Positions 7,124-13,902 of a DNA stretch of 14,467 nucleotides are shown piece by piece (positions within the stretch are counted from its first letter, which is position 1; each line of letters opens with the position of its first letter). The stretch is from Actinomycetota bacterium (GTDB lineage Bacteria; Actinomycetota; Thermoleophilia; Gaiellales; Gaiellaceae), in the NCBI GenBank assembly GCA_013821525.1, contig JACDGR010000007.1:10307-24773 (forward strand). Reading direction: 5' to 3'. Both the position numbers and the translations under genes were made by a program. The notes below the pieces were generated by a model. That model did no database searches. It had not been told where the DNA came from and was given only the letters and a program-made list of their open reading frames with translations.

Positions 7124-7195
7124 GGGAGGGGGTTTGCCGTCCGGTCCGCGTCCAAAACATTGGCAACTACTCAGTGCATGAGCGATGCTTGATTT
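7124..7195. promoter_or_regulatory. Divergent promoter region of argR and the envelope operon, with ARG-box-like half-sites
   Basis: This 72-bp gap lies between two divergent first genes. On the plus strand TTGGCA (7160-7165) and GATGCT (7184-7189), 18 nt apart, resemble -35/-10 elements; they would start RNA at about 7195-7197, on the argR ATG. The same -35 reads TTGCCA on the minus strand. TGCAT at 7175-7179 and ATGCA at 7196-7200 form an inverted pair, with ATGC at 7185-7188 between them. TGCAT-type half-sites resemble actinomycete ARG boxes, so ArgR autoregulation is possible. All of this is motif matching by eye. Confidence 0.35.
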
Positions 7196-7669
7196 ATGCA
7201 GGAGGAGAGGCAGCTGCCGAAAGACGAGCGCCAGCGTCTCGTCGCGAGCCTCGTCGAGCGTCTGCGACTCGGGACCCAGCAGGACCTCCTCGAAGCGCTC
7301 GGGAGCGCGGGGTGCGTCGTCACTCAGGCGACGGTTTCGCGCGACATACGCGAGCTCGGACTCGTGAAGACTCGAGACCCGCTCGGGCGGATGCGGTACG
7401 ACTTGCCGAACCGCAACGGGCGACTCGATCCGCGCGAGACGCTCGCAACGCTCCTCGCGCAGTTCGGACGGCAGGCGGTGGCGGCGCAGAACCTGGTGGT
7501 GATCCACTCGGAGATCGGCTCGGCTCCCGCAATAGCGCGGGCTCTCGACCGCTCCGAGCATCCCCTCGTCGTCGGGACGGTCGCCGGCGACGACACGTGC
7601 CTCGTGATCTCTGCCGACGCTCGCCGAGCACGTGAGCTAGCGGCCGAGCTGGCCGCCGCGATCAGGTAG
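7196..7669 (+). CDS. argR: Arginine repressor ArgR
   Basis: A 157-aa (from ATG) member of the ArgR family, which in its hexameric arginine-bound form represses arginine biosynthesis genes. The N-terminal winged helix-turn-helix spans about 11-70, with TQQDLLEAL (27-35) and the recognition helix VTQATVSRDI (42-51). The C-terminal oligomerisation and arginine-binding domain spans about 98-157, with GSAPAIARALD (108-118) and GTVAGDDTCLVI (127-138), whose Asp pair binds arginine. No SD precedes the ATG at 7196. Instead a strong AGGAGG lies inside the frame at 7200-7205, 8 nt before an in-frame CTG at 7214, which would give a 151-aa protein starting at LPKDERQR. No arginine biosynthesis gene is in the window. 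The 3' end overlaps the convergent amidase by 8 bp. Confidence 0.92.
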   Translation: MQEERQLPKDERQRLVASLVERLRLGTQQDLLEALGSAGCVVTQATVSRDIRELGLVKTRDPLGRMRYDLPNRNGRLDPRETLATLLAQFGRQAVAAQNLVVIHSEIGSAPAIARALDRSEHPLVVGTVAGDDTCLVISADARRARELAAELAAAIR

Positions 7670-9023
7670 AGGGTCGAGGCAACAGGTGAGCCCACGGGTG
7701 CGCCTCCTCGATCTGCGCGGCCAGGCGGAAGAGCATCGCCTCGCCGGCCGGCGGGCCGATCAGCTGCACGCCGACCGGTAGGCCGTCGACGACCCCGAAC
7801 GGCACGGAGGCCGCCGGTTGCCCGGTCACGTTGACGATCGGCGTGAACGGCGTGAACTGCCCGCCGCGGAGGAATTGCTCCCACGGATCCTCCGGTTCGA
7901 AAACCCAGCCGATCGGCACCGGCAGCATCGCGAGCGCTGGCGTCAGGACGACATCGACCTCGGACCAGAAGCCGACGATGCGACGCGCGGCGCGCTGCAA
8001 TGCGCCGACGGCGTGCGCGTAGGTGACGCTCGAGGTCTCGCGCGCGGTCGCCGCAAGCGCGCGGTTGAGCGGTGTCAGCAGCGCATCGTCCGGCACGGGG
8101 TAGAGCGCGGGTGTCAACTGCCAGAGCTGCGCGAACACCTGCAGCAGCTCTTCGTCGACCCAGGGCGGGGTGCGCTCGACGACGTCGTGTCCGAGCGCAG
8201 CGAGCGCATCCGCGGCCGAGCGCATGACGGAGACAACGCGCGGGTCGACCGGGTGCGGGACGGCGGGCTCGGCGGTGAACGCGATCCTCAGGCGACCCGG
8301 GTCGGCGCCGACCTCCGCGAGGAACGGCCGCTGCGGTGGCGCCGCCCAGTGCGCGTCGCCCGGCTCATAGCCCGCGATCGCGTCGAGGAAGGCGGCAGCG
8401 TCTCGCACGCTCACCGACAGCGGGCCGCTCTGCGAGAGCTCGAGCGAACCGCTCGTGTACGGCGCGGGGGAGACCCGGCCGCGCGACGGCTTGATCCCAA
8501 ACAGCCCGCAGCAGGAAGCGGGGATGCGCACCGAGCCGCCGCCGTCGGAGCCGTGCGCCAGCGGCAGCACGCCCGCAGCGACCGCAGCCGCTGCGCCACC
8601 GGATGATCCGCCCGGCGTGCGCGAGGTATCCCACGGGTTGCGGCAGGCGCCGTTCAGCTCCGACTCGGTGACGGCGGTGATGCCGAACTCGGGCGTGTTG
8701 CTCTTCCCGATCACGACGAATCCGGCCTCCTTCATTCGGCGCACGACGGCCGCGTCGTGCGCAGGCACGTAATCGGCGAACGCTCGGCAGGAGAAGGTCG
8801 TGCGTAGGCCGGCGGTCTCGGTCAGATCCTTGACGAGCATCGGCACGCCCGCGAACGTCCCGTCGGCCGGCGTAGCACCCCGCGCCTGCTCGAAGCATTC
8901 GGTGACGAGGAAGTTCAGCTCGGGATTGGCTGCCTCGACTCGCTCGATCGTGGTGTCGAGTAACTCCCCCGCGGAGATCTCGCCGGAGCGGATCTGCGCA
9001 GCGAGGGCGAGCGCGTCGTTCAA
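7662..9023 (-). CDS. Amidase signature family hydrolase
   Basis: A 453-aa amidase signature enzyme that hydrolyses an amide bond. The Ser-cisSer-Lys triad is intact: K65 in MLVKDLTE, S140 in PGGSSGG and S164 in GSDGGGSVRIPAS. The spacing of 24 residues between the two serines equals that in the family's reference enzymes. The rest (GLFGIKPSRGRVSP, then the C-terminal NVTGQPAASVPFG and GLPVGVQLIG motifs) is typical. A GatA role is unlikely, as gatB and gatC are absent and the late motifs resemble stand-alone amidases; the substrate is unknown. The start is the TTG at 9023-9021, overlapping the upstream stop as TTGA. The frame runs further upstream, but that part is antisense to the preceding genes. 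It is the last gene of a three-gene operon. Confidence 0.9.
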   Translation of the reverse strand: MNDALALAAQIRSGEISAGELLDTTIERVEAANPELNFLVTECFEQARGATPADGTFAGVPMLVKDLTETAGLRTTFSCRAFADYVPAHDAAVVRRMKEAGFVVIGKSNTPEFGITAVTESELNGACRNPWDTSRTPGGSSGGAAAAVAAGVLPLAHGSDGGGSVRIPASCCGLFGIKPSRGRVSPAPYTSGSLELSQSGPLSVSVRDAAAFLDAIAGYEPGDAHWAAPPQRPFLAEVGADPGRLRIAFTAEPAVPHPVDPRVVSVMRSAADALAALGHDVVERTPPWVDEELLQVFAQLWQLTPALYPVPDDALLTPLNRALAATARETSSVTYAHAVGALQRAARRIVGFWSEVDVVLTPALAMLPVPIGWVFEPEDPWEQFLRGGQFTPFTPIVNVTGQPAASVPFGVVDGLPVGVQLIGPPAGEAMLFRLAAQIEEAHPWAHLLPRPST

Positions 9024-9220
9024 GCCTTCAGGGTGATACGGCCTTCGACGATCTCGCCGACGCGCTCGGCGGCGACATAGTCCCCGTCGACCGTGAGCCC
9101 GTCCCAGATGTCGGTCTCGTGATCGCCGAGCACCTCGTCGACCTTCCCCAGGCCGGCGCCCGAGGCATCGACGACCTCCCAGCCCTTCTCGATCAACAGC
9201 CAGGAGACGGGGTCGGCCAT
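9020..9220 (-). CDS. PRC-barrel/DUF2171-like small protein
   Basis: A 66-aa soluble protein: after MADPVSWLLIEKGWEVVDAS comes a compact beta-rich unit (GAGLGKVDEVLGD, then WDGLTVDGDYVAAERVGEI and VEGRITLKA). The 'V.D..G..lGkVdevlgd ... vpaerV..I..g.v.L' pattern is that of PRC-barrel/DUF2171-type domains, small beta barrels with unclear roles. The ATG at 9220 overlaps the upstream stop as TGATG, and its own stop overlaps the amidase start as TTGA, so all three genes are probably translated together. The family call is by pattern and could be a neighbouring PRC-like family. Confidence 0.65.
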   Translation of the reverse strand: MADPVSWLLIEKGWEVVDASGAGLGKVDEVLGDHETDIWDGLTVDGDYVAAERVGEIVEGRITLKA

Positions 9221-9864
9221 CAGATCGTCTTTCCCTCGAGCATCCACACAGGGCCTTGGGTTGCGACGAGGTGCGTGTCGCTGAGCGCGCGCAGCACGGC
9301 GAGCGAGCCACGGATCTCCTTGTCGTCGCAGCGCTGGAAGCAGCGTCGAGCCATCTCCGGCGAGACGCCGTAGCCGGCGACGCGGGCACAGCGGAAGCGC
9401 AGCGCGTTGCGCTCGCCGTCGCGGCGTGGGTTGATCTGGATGCAGAGGACGGCCGCGGGCTCGATGTAGTCGGACGAGTCGAGCGTCAGCTCGCAGAAGA
9501 GGTCGCTCCAGTCGGACGGCAGCTGGGCGAGGGCAGCGTCCCAGGCATCGACGAGCGGGATCAGCTCGCGCTCGCCGAGCGCCGCCGCCTTGGTCGAGCC
9601 GGCCAGGCTGAGCGCGCCGCCGATCCGCGCCTCGTCGAGGCGTGCGAGCAGCCTGACGACGTTGTCCGGGCCGGTCGCGCTGCCGTTTCGGGCCGAGGAG
9701 AAGCTGACGATCTCCGGCTCCGGGCGGAACGGCTGCGCCGGTCCGAGCAGGCGGGAGGCGCGGTCGGCGGTCTCGCGATCGCGCAACTCCAGGCGCAGGC
9801 TCGCCGTCTGCCAGGTTCTCGGCAGGCTCGTCTCCAGATCGCGCCATTGTCCCGCAAGGCTCAC
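9220..9864 (-). CDS. Hypothetical protein (214 aa)
   Basis: I do not recognise this protein. It is soluble, with no signal peptide or membrane helix. It opens SLAGQWRDLETSLPRTWQTA, has a charged middle with a Ser/Gly-rich patch (SFSSARNGSATGP, about 62-74), a Leu/Ala/Arg-rich helical part, and a beta-like C-terminal third with Cys residues (LCIQINPRR, RFRCARVAGYG, CFQRCDDKE). Codon use looks like its neighbours, so recent transfer is not suggested. The GTG at 9864-9862 was chosen because it starts a structured sequence and lies 7-8 nt downstream of a TACGTT -10-like element; upstream codons would run into the divergent E1-alpha gene. It is the first gene of the operon with the PRC-like and amidase genes. 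Confidence 0.65.
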   Translation of the reverse strand: MSLAGQWRDLETSLPRTWQTASLRLELRDRETADRASRLLGPAQPFRPEPEIVSFSSARNGSATGPDNVVRLLARLDEARIGGALSLAGSTKAAALGERELIPLVDAWDAALAQLPSDWSDLFCELTLDSSDYIEPAAVLCIQINPRRDGERNALRFRCARVAGYGVSPEMARRCFQRCDDKEIRGSLAVLRALSDTHLVATQGPVWMLEGKTI

Positions 9865-9891
9865 GGCGCAAAACGTACACTGGCGGGCGCA
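9865..9891. promoter_or_regulatory. Putative bidirectional promoter with overlapping -10 elements
   Basis: Only 27 bp separate the GTG starts of two divergent operons. The decamer at 9872-9881 holds TACACT on the plus strand (9876-9881) and TACGTT on the minus strand (9877-9872), each matching TANNNT and sharing the bases 9876-9877. Predicted starts are near 9888-9890 (plus) and 9864-9866 (minus), at or next to the GTG codons, so both messages would be leaderless or nearly so. No good -35 element is seen on either strand. The assignment rests on two short motifs. Confidence 0.4.
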
Positions 9892-10863
9892 GTGGCGAAG
9901 GTCGAGAAGAAACGCGCTCTCACCGAGGAGAGCTTGCGCGAGTTCCTGCGCGAGATGCTCCTGATCAGGCGCTTCGAGGAGAAGGTCGAGGAGCGCTTCC
10001 GCGCAGGCGATCTCCCGGGCTTCCTCCATGTCGCGATCGGCCAGGAGGCCGTGGCGGTCGGCGTGTGCCAGGCGATGGACGAGGGCGACGTCTTCGCATC
10101 CACCCACCGAGCCCACGGGCACACCCTGGCGCGCGGCACTCACCCGAATGCGGTGATGGCCGAGCTGTACGGGAAGATCGAGGGTTGCTGCCACGGCTAC
10201 GGCGGCTCGATGCACCTCTACGACGTCGAGCGCGGCAACATGGGCGCGAACGCCGTCATCGGTGGCGGCCTGCCGGCAGTCACCGGCGCAGGCCTTGCGT
10301 TCAAGCTACGCGACGAGCCTCGAGTCGCGGTCGCGTTCTTCGGCGACGGCGCCACGAACATCGGAACCTTTCACGAGTCGCTGAACCTCGCGCAGCTCTG
10401 GAAGACGAAGACCGTCTTCGTCTGCGAGAACAACCATTGGGCCGAGTCGACGCCCGGCTGGCAGCACTCGCCGGTATGGGACGACATGTCGAAGCGCGCG
10501 CTCGCCTACGACATGCGCTCGATCAAGGTCGACGGGCAGGACGTGCAAGCGGTCTACGAGGCAGCCCATGAGGCGCTCGACTTCGCGCGCTCGGGCGAAG
10601 GCCCGGTCTTCGTCGATGTCGAGACGTTCCGGATGCACGGGCACTACATCGGCGACCCGCAGGTCTACCGCACCAAGGAAGACCGGCAGGAAGCGGCCGA
10701 TCAGGATCCGATCACGAAGCTGCGCGACCGACTCGGTGTCAGTGACGACGAGTTCGAATCGCTCGACGCCGAGGCGAACGAGATCGTCGAGGCTGCGCTC
10801 GAGTTCGCCCAGAACGGAACCGACCCACAGCCCGAAGACGCGTTGAAAAACGTGTATGCCTGA
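9892..10863 (+). CDS. 2-oxoacid dehydrogenase E1 alpha subunit (pyruvate/acetoin type)
   Basis: Thiamine-diphosphate subunit of a pyruvate- or acetoin-type dehydrogenase complex; with E1-beta it decarboxylates the substrate and passes the acyl group to E2 lipoate. It is 323 aa, normal for the family. Visible motifs: the N-terminal MLLIRRFEEKVEE helix, HRAHGH (72-77), HGYGGSMHL (101-109), and the ThDP motif from GDG (151-153) to NN (180-181) with 26 residues between. The ENNHWAESTP ending resembles acetoin dehydrogenase AcoA and related E1-alpha proteins, but pyruvate or branched-chain substrates remain possible. The start is the GTG at 9892. No strong SD is seen (only GGCGGG nearby), and a TACACT -10-like hexamer lies just upstream. 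It overlaps E1-beta by 8 bp. Confidence 0.92.
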   Translation: MAKVEKKRALTEESLREFLREMLLIRRFEEKVEERFRAGDLPGFLHVAIGQEAVAVGVCQAMDEGDVFASTHRAHGHTLARGTHPNAVMAELYGKIEGCCHGYGGSMHLYDVERGNMGANAVIGGGLPAVTGAGLAFKLRDEPRVAVAFFGDGATNIGTFHESLNLAQLWKTKTVFVCENNHWAESTPGWQHSPVWDDMSKRALAYDMRSIKVDGQDVQAVYEAAHEALDFARSGEGPVFVDVETFRMHGHYIGDPQVYRTKEDRQEAADQDPITKLRDRLGVSDDEFESLDAEANEIVEAALEFAQNGTDPQPEDALKNVYA

Positions 10864-11833
10864 GCTGACCTACAGAGAGGCCGTCCGCGACGCGCTCGTT
10901 GAGGCGATGCGCGCAGACGAGGACGTTTTCATCATGGGTGAGGACATCGCCGAGATGGGCGGCTCGATGGCGGTCACGCAGGGCCTGCTCGACGAGTTCG
11001 GGCCGGAGCGCGTGCGCAACACGCCGATCTCCGAGATGGCGATCGTCGGCGCGGGCATCGGCGCGGCGATGGCGGGCATGCGTCCCGTGGTCGAGATCAT
11101 GTACGAGGACTTCCTGACCCTCTCGCTCGAGCAGATCGTCAACCAGGCCGCGAAGCACCGCTTCATGTCGGGCGGACAGGTGAAGGTGCCGTTGACGATT
11201 CGCACGCAGGGCGGCGCCGGTTGGTCGCCGGGCGCGCAGCATGCGCAGCAGCTCGAGGCATGGCTCGTGCACATCCCGGGCCTGAAGGTCGTCTATCCGT
11301 CGACCCCGGAGGACGTGCGTGGGCTGCTCTGGAGCTCGATCTACGACGAGAACCCGGTCGTCTTCTTCGAGCACCGGCTGCTCTACCCCGTCAAGGGCGA
11401 GGTGCCGGAGAAGCTCGAGCCGATCCCGCTCGGCAAGGCGCGCACGATCCGCGAGGGCACCGATGTGACGGTGATCGCGATGGGGCCGCTCGTCCACCGT
11501 GCACTCGAGGCAGCAATTGCGGCGGAGGAAGAAGGGATCTCGGTCGAGATCATCGACCCCCGTACGCTCCAGCCGCTCGACGAGGACGCGCTCGTCGAGT
11601 CGGTCAAGAAGACGAACCGTGTCGTCGTCGCACACGAGGCCGTAACGCGCATGGGCTTCGGCGCGGAGGTTGCGGCGGTGCTGCAGTACAAGGCATTCGA
11701 CTACCTGGACGCGCCGATCGAGCGCGTCGGCGCGAAGTTCGCCCCGCTTGCATTCGCGCCGGTGATGGAGCAGTTCATCGTCCCGCACGCCGAGGACGTG
11801 CTCGAAGCGATCAAGCGCACGGTCGGCAAATAA
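10856..11833 (+). CDS. 2-oxoacid dehydrogenase E1 beta subunit
   Basis: Partner of E1-alpha, 325 aa, the usual length for the E1-beta (transketolase pyrimidine-domain) family. The N-terminal pyrimidine-binding domain (about 1-175) shows MGEDIAEMGG with the Glu that activates thiamine, then NTPISEMAIVGAGIGAAMAG, YEDFLTLSLEQIVNQAAK, and IRTQGGAGWSPGAQHAQ. The C-terminal transketolase-C domain (about 195-320) shows VTVIAMGPLVHRALEAA, DPRTLQPLDEDAL and VAHEAVTRMGFGAEVAA. The ATG lies 8 bp inside the end of E1-alpha in another frame, so coupling is expected; upstream purines (TTGAAAAA) are a weak ribosome site at most. Its stop overlaps the E2 start as TAATG. Confidence 0.95.
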   Translation: MPELTYREAVRDALVEAMRADEDVFIMGEDIAEMGGSMAVTQGLLDEFGPERVRNTPISEMAIVGAGIGAAMAGMRPVVEIMYEDFLTLSLEQIVNQAAKHRFMSGGQVKVPLTIRTQGGAGWSPGAQHAQQLEAWLVHIPGLKVVYPSTPEDVRGLLWSSIYDENPVVFFEHRLLYPVKGEVPEKLEPIPLGKARTIREGTDVTVIAMGPLVHRALEAAIAAEEEGISVEIIDPRTLQPLDEDALVESVKKTNRVVVAHEAVTRMGFGAEVAAVLQYKAFDYLDAPIERVGAKFAPLAFAPVMEQFIVPHAEDVLEAIKRTVGK

Positions 11834-13104
11834 TGGCCTCCGAGGTCAAGCTCCCGCGTCTCGGCCAGGGCATGGAGGCCGGCACGGTCACGAAGTGGCT
11901 GAAGGCGGAGGGCGACACGGTCGCGAAGGGCGAGCCGCTCTACGAGATCGACACCGACAAGGTGACCCAAGAGGTCGAGTCCGACTTCGCGGGCGTCCTG
12001 TTGAAGATCGCGCTGCCTGAGGGCGAGGCGCCGGTCGGCCAGACGATTGCCTACATCGGCAAGGCGGGTGAAGAGGTCGCAGCTACTGCGGGGACGCAGG
12101 CGGTGGAGCCTCCGAGCGACACCGGGATGCCGGAGAGCGCCGAGAAGCCCGCAGAGGCGCATTCGCGCGACGCCGAGCGCGCTGCCGGGCGCGACGCCGC
12201 GGCAGAGCTTGCCGCGCGAGTCGAGTCGTCACACGCAGCGGAGGCTTCGCCGAGTAACGGCGGTCGCATCAAGGCCTCGCCACTTGCTCGGCGGATTGCG
12301 CGCGAGCGCGGTATCGAGCTCACCGAGCTGCAGGGCACGGGCCCTGACGGGCGCATCGTCGCGCAGGACGTCGAGCGGGGCGCGACCTCCGTCCAGCCCG
12401 CGGCGCCGGCGTGGCAGGAGCCTTCCGGCGAGGTGGAGTCGGTGCCGCTGACGAAGATTCGCAAGACGATTGCGCGCCGGCTGACGGCGGCCTGGCAGGC
12501 GCCGGTGTTCCAGCTGACGGTCAGCGCAGACATGACGCGCGCGAACGAGCTCGTCGCGCGTGCCCGCGAGCTCAACCCGGACGTGCGGATCACGGTCACT
12601 GACGTGCTCACCAAGGTGTGCGCGCAGGCGCTGATGCGCCATCGCGAGGTGAACGTGCAGTACACCGAGGACGCGCTGCTCAAGTTCCCGACGGCGAACG
12701 TCGGCATTGCGGTCGCCGCTCCACAGGGCCTCGTCGTCCCGGTGCTGCGCTCCGCCGAGCGAAGGTCGCTGACCGAGATCGCGACTGCGCGCGGAGATGT
12801 CGTTGGACGCGCGCGCGACAACAAGCTGACGACGCAAGACATGGAGGACGGGACATTCACGATCTCGAATCTCGGCATGTTCGGCATCGAGCAGTTCGTC
12901 GCGGTGATCAACCCGCCGCAGGCGGCGATCCTCGCGGTCGGTGCGACGCTGGATACTCCGGTGGCGCGTGACGGTGCTGTCGAGATCCGGCCGATCATGT
13001 CGATGACTTTGACCGTCGACCACCGCGCCGTCGACGGTGCCGAAGGCGCAGATTTTCTGCGGACGGTCAAACAGTTCGTGGAAGAGCCGGCGCTCGCGCT
13101 GTGA
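11833..13104 (+). CDS. Dihydrolipoamide acyltransferase, E2 core of 2-oxoacid dehydrogenase
   Basis: A 423-aa E2 that moves acyl groups from E1 to CoA through a swinging lipoyl arm. There is one lipoyl domain (about 1-78) with the lipoylated lysine K43 in EIDTDKVTQEVES. An Ala/Glu-rich linker follows, then a peripheral subunit-binding domain (about 145-182, ASPLARRIARERGIEL ... GTGPDGRIVAQDV), then a catalytic trimer-forming domain (about 200-423) with SNLGMFGIEQFVAVINPP and the active site DHRAVDG (H397, D401). The substrate cannot be decided: acetyl transfer is likely with this E1, but branched-chain or acetoin complexes look alike. It is joined to E1-beta by TAATG. No E3 gene follows; the complex must borrow dihydrolipoyl dehydrogenase from elsewhere in the genome. 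Confidence 0.93.
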   Translation: MASEVKLPRLGQGMEAGTVTKWLKAEGDTVAKGEPLYEIDTDKVTQEVESDFAGVLLKIALPEGEAPVGQTIAYIGKAGEEVAATAGTQAVEPPSDTGMPESAEKPAEAHSRDAERAAGRDAAAELAARVESSHAAEASPSNGGRIKASPLARRIARERGIELTELQGTGPDGRIVAQDVERGATSVQPAAPAWQEPSGEVESVPLTKIRKTIARRLTAAWQAPVFQLTVSADMTRANELVARARELNPDVRITVTDVLTKVCAQALMRHREVNVQYTEDALLKFPTANVGIAVAAPQGLVVPVLRSAERRSLTEIATARGDVVGRARDNKLTTQDMEDGTFTISNLGMFGIEQFVAVINPPQAAILAVGATLDTPVARDGAVEIRPIMSMTLTVDHRAVDGAEGADFLRTVKQFVEEPALAL

Positions 13105-13108
13105 CGCC

Positions 13109-13447
13109 TTGAGCGCGCCGCGTGTCTGGTATCTCGTGCGCGACTTCGATCTCGGTCGTGATTTCTACAAGCGTCTGCTCGGCTTCGACGAGACATTCGT
13201 CGACTGGGACGACAAGTGGTCGAGGCTGGAGCACGGCTCGATGCGCATCGCGCTCGCCGAGGGGGAACCCGCTGAAGGTGGCGTCGCGATGGTCGATGTC
13301 GACGATGTGAAACGGGTAGCCGACAAGCTGCGCGACGAAGGCGTCGAGGTGGGTGTGGTGCTCGAGCTTGCGGGGCAGATGCGGCTCGTCGATGTGTTCG
13401 ATCCGGACGGCAACCGCATCCAGCTCGCGCAACAGATCGGCGACTAG
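13109..13447 (+). CDS. VOC-superfamily (glyoxalase/bleomycin-resistance-like) protein 1
   Basis: A 112-aa single-module vicinal oxygen chelate protein with RVWYLVRDFDLGRDFYKRLL (5-24), a middle strand GGVAMVDVDDVKRVADKL, and the family end FDPDGNRIQLAQ (97-108). The usual metal ligands are not visible: no His in the first strand, no His/Glu in the VAMVDV strand, and Q105 stands where Glu is typical. It may therefore bind its ligand without metal, like bleomycin-binding members, or be non-catalytic. The frame is open upstream into the E2 3' end; I chose the TTG at 13109, 4 nt after the E2 stop, as the first start that gives a clean family N-terminus. No SD is present, so coupling to E2 is likely. 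Confidence 0.75.
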   Translation: MSAPRVWYLVRDFDLGRDFYKRLLGFDETFVDWDDKWSRLEHGSMRIALAEGEPAEGGVAMVDVDDVKRVADKLRDEGVEVGVVLELAGQMRLVDVFDPDGNRIQLAQQIGD

Positions 13448-13902
13448 TGATTCGTAAAGGCTCGCAGGCTGACGTGCCGTTCATGCGCTCGATGCTCGCG
13501 CACGCCTATGCGTGGCGCGTCAACCAGTTCGAGGCCGAGATCCCGCTCACGCGCTACGTGGACAACTGGGGTCGCCCTGGGGATGTTGCCGTCGTCGCGA
13601 CGGAGGGCGGGCATCGAGTCGGTGCGGCCTGGTTCCGTATGTTCCGTGACAACGAGCCGGCCTACGGGTTCGTCGATGAGCAGACGCCCGAGCTGACGAT
13701 CGCGATCGTGCCGTCGCGACGCGGTCACGGTCTCGGTCAGGAACTGCTCGACGGCCTGCTCGCGCGGGCGCGCAAAGAAGAGCATCAGCAAGTTTCGTTG
13801 TCGGTCGAGGCCGACTCGCCGGCGGTCGGTTTCTACGAGCGGAACGGCTTCGAGCGGACCGGCGAGTTGCACGGGGGGCTCGTCATGAAGCGGAGCCTGT
13901 GA
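13447..13902 (+). CDS. GNAT family N-acetyltransferase
   Basis: A 151-aa member of the Gcn5-related acetyltransferases, which transfer acetyl from acetyl-CoA to an amine. It opens VIRKGSQADVPFMRSMLAHA, matching the usual beta1-alpha1 start. Motif A is at about 82-110 with IAIVPSRRGHGLGQELL, whose R92..G95.G97 forms the pyrophosphate loop. Motif B is at 126-141, AVGFYERNGFERTGEL. The substrate is unknown. The GTG start at 13447 overlaps the stop of the VOC gene as TAGTG, and its own stop overlaps the next start as TGATG. Position just after an acetyl-CoA-producing type of complex is suggestive, but a functional link is inference. Confidence 0.88.
   Translation: MIRKGSQADVPFMRSMLAHAYAWRVNQFEAEIPLTRYVDNWGRPGDVAVVATEGGHRVGAAWFRMFRDNEPAYGFVDEQTPELTIAIVPSRRGHGLGQELLDGLLARARKEEHQQVSLSVEADSPAVGFYERNGFERTGELHGGLVMKRSL

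Noticed and set aside
7662..9023. Amidase as GatA of the Glu/Asp-tRNA amidotransferase
   Set aside because: No gatB or gatC neighbours, and the overall pattern and operon partners fit a stand-alone amidase better; cannot be fully excluded without a tree.
12051..13484. Long minus-strand ORF of 477 codons opposite E2
   Set aside because: Ser/Arg/Ala-rich low-complexity translation with no motif; the plus strand encodes an intact E2 with lipoyl and DHRAVDG sites.
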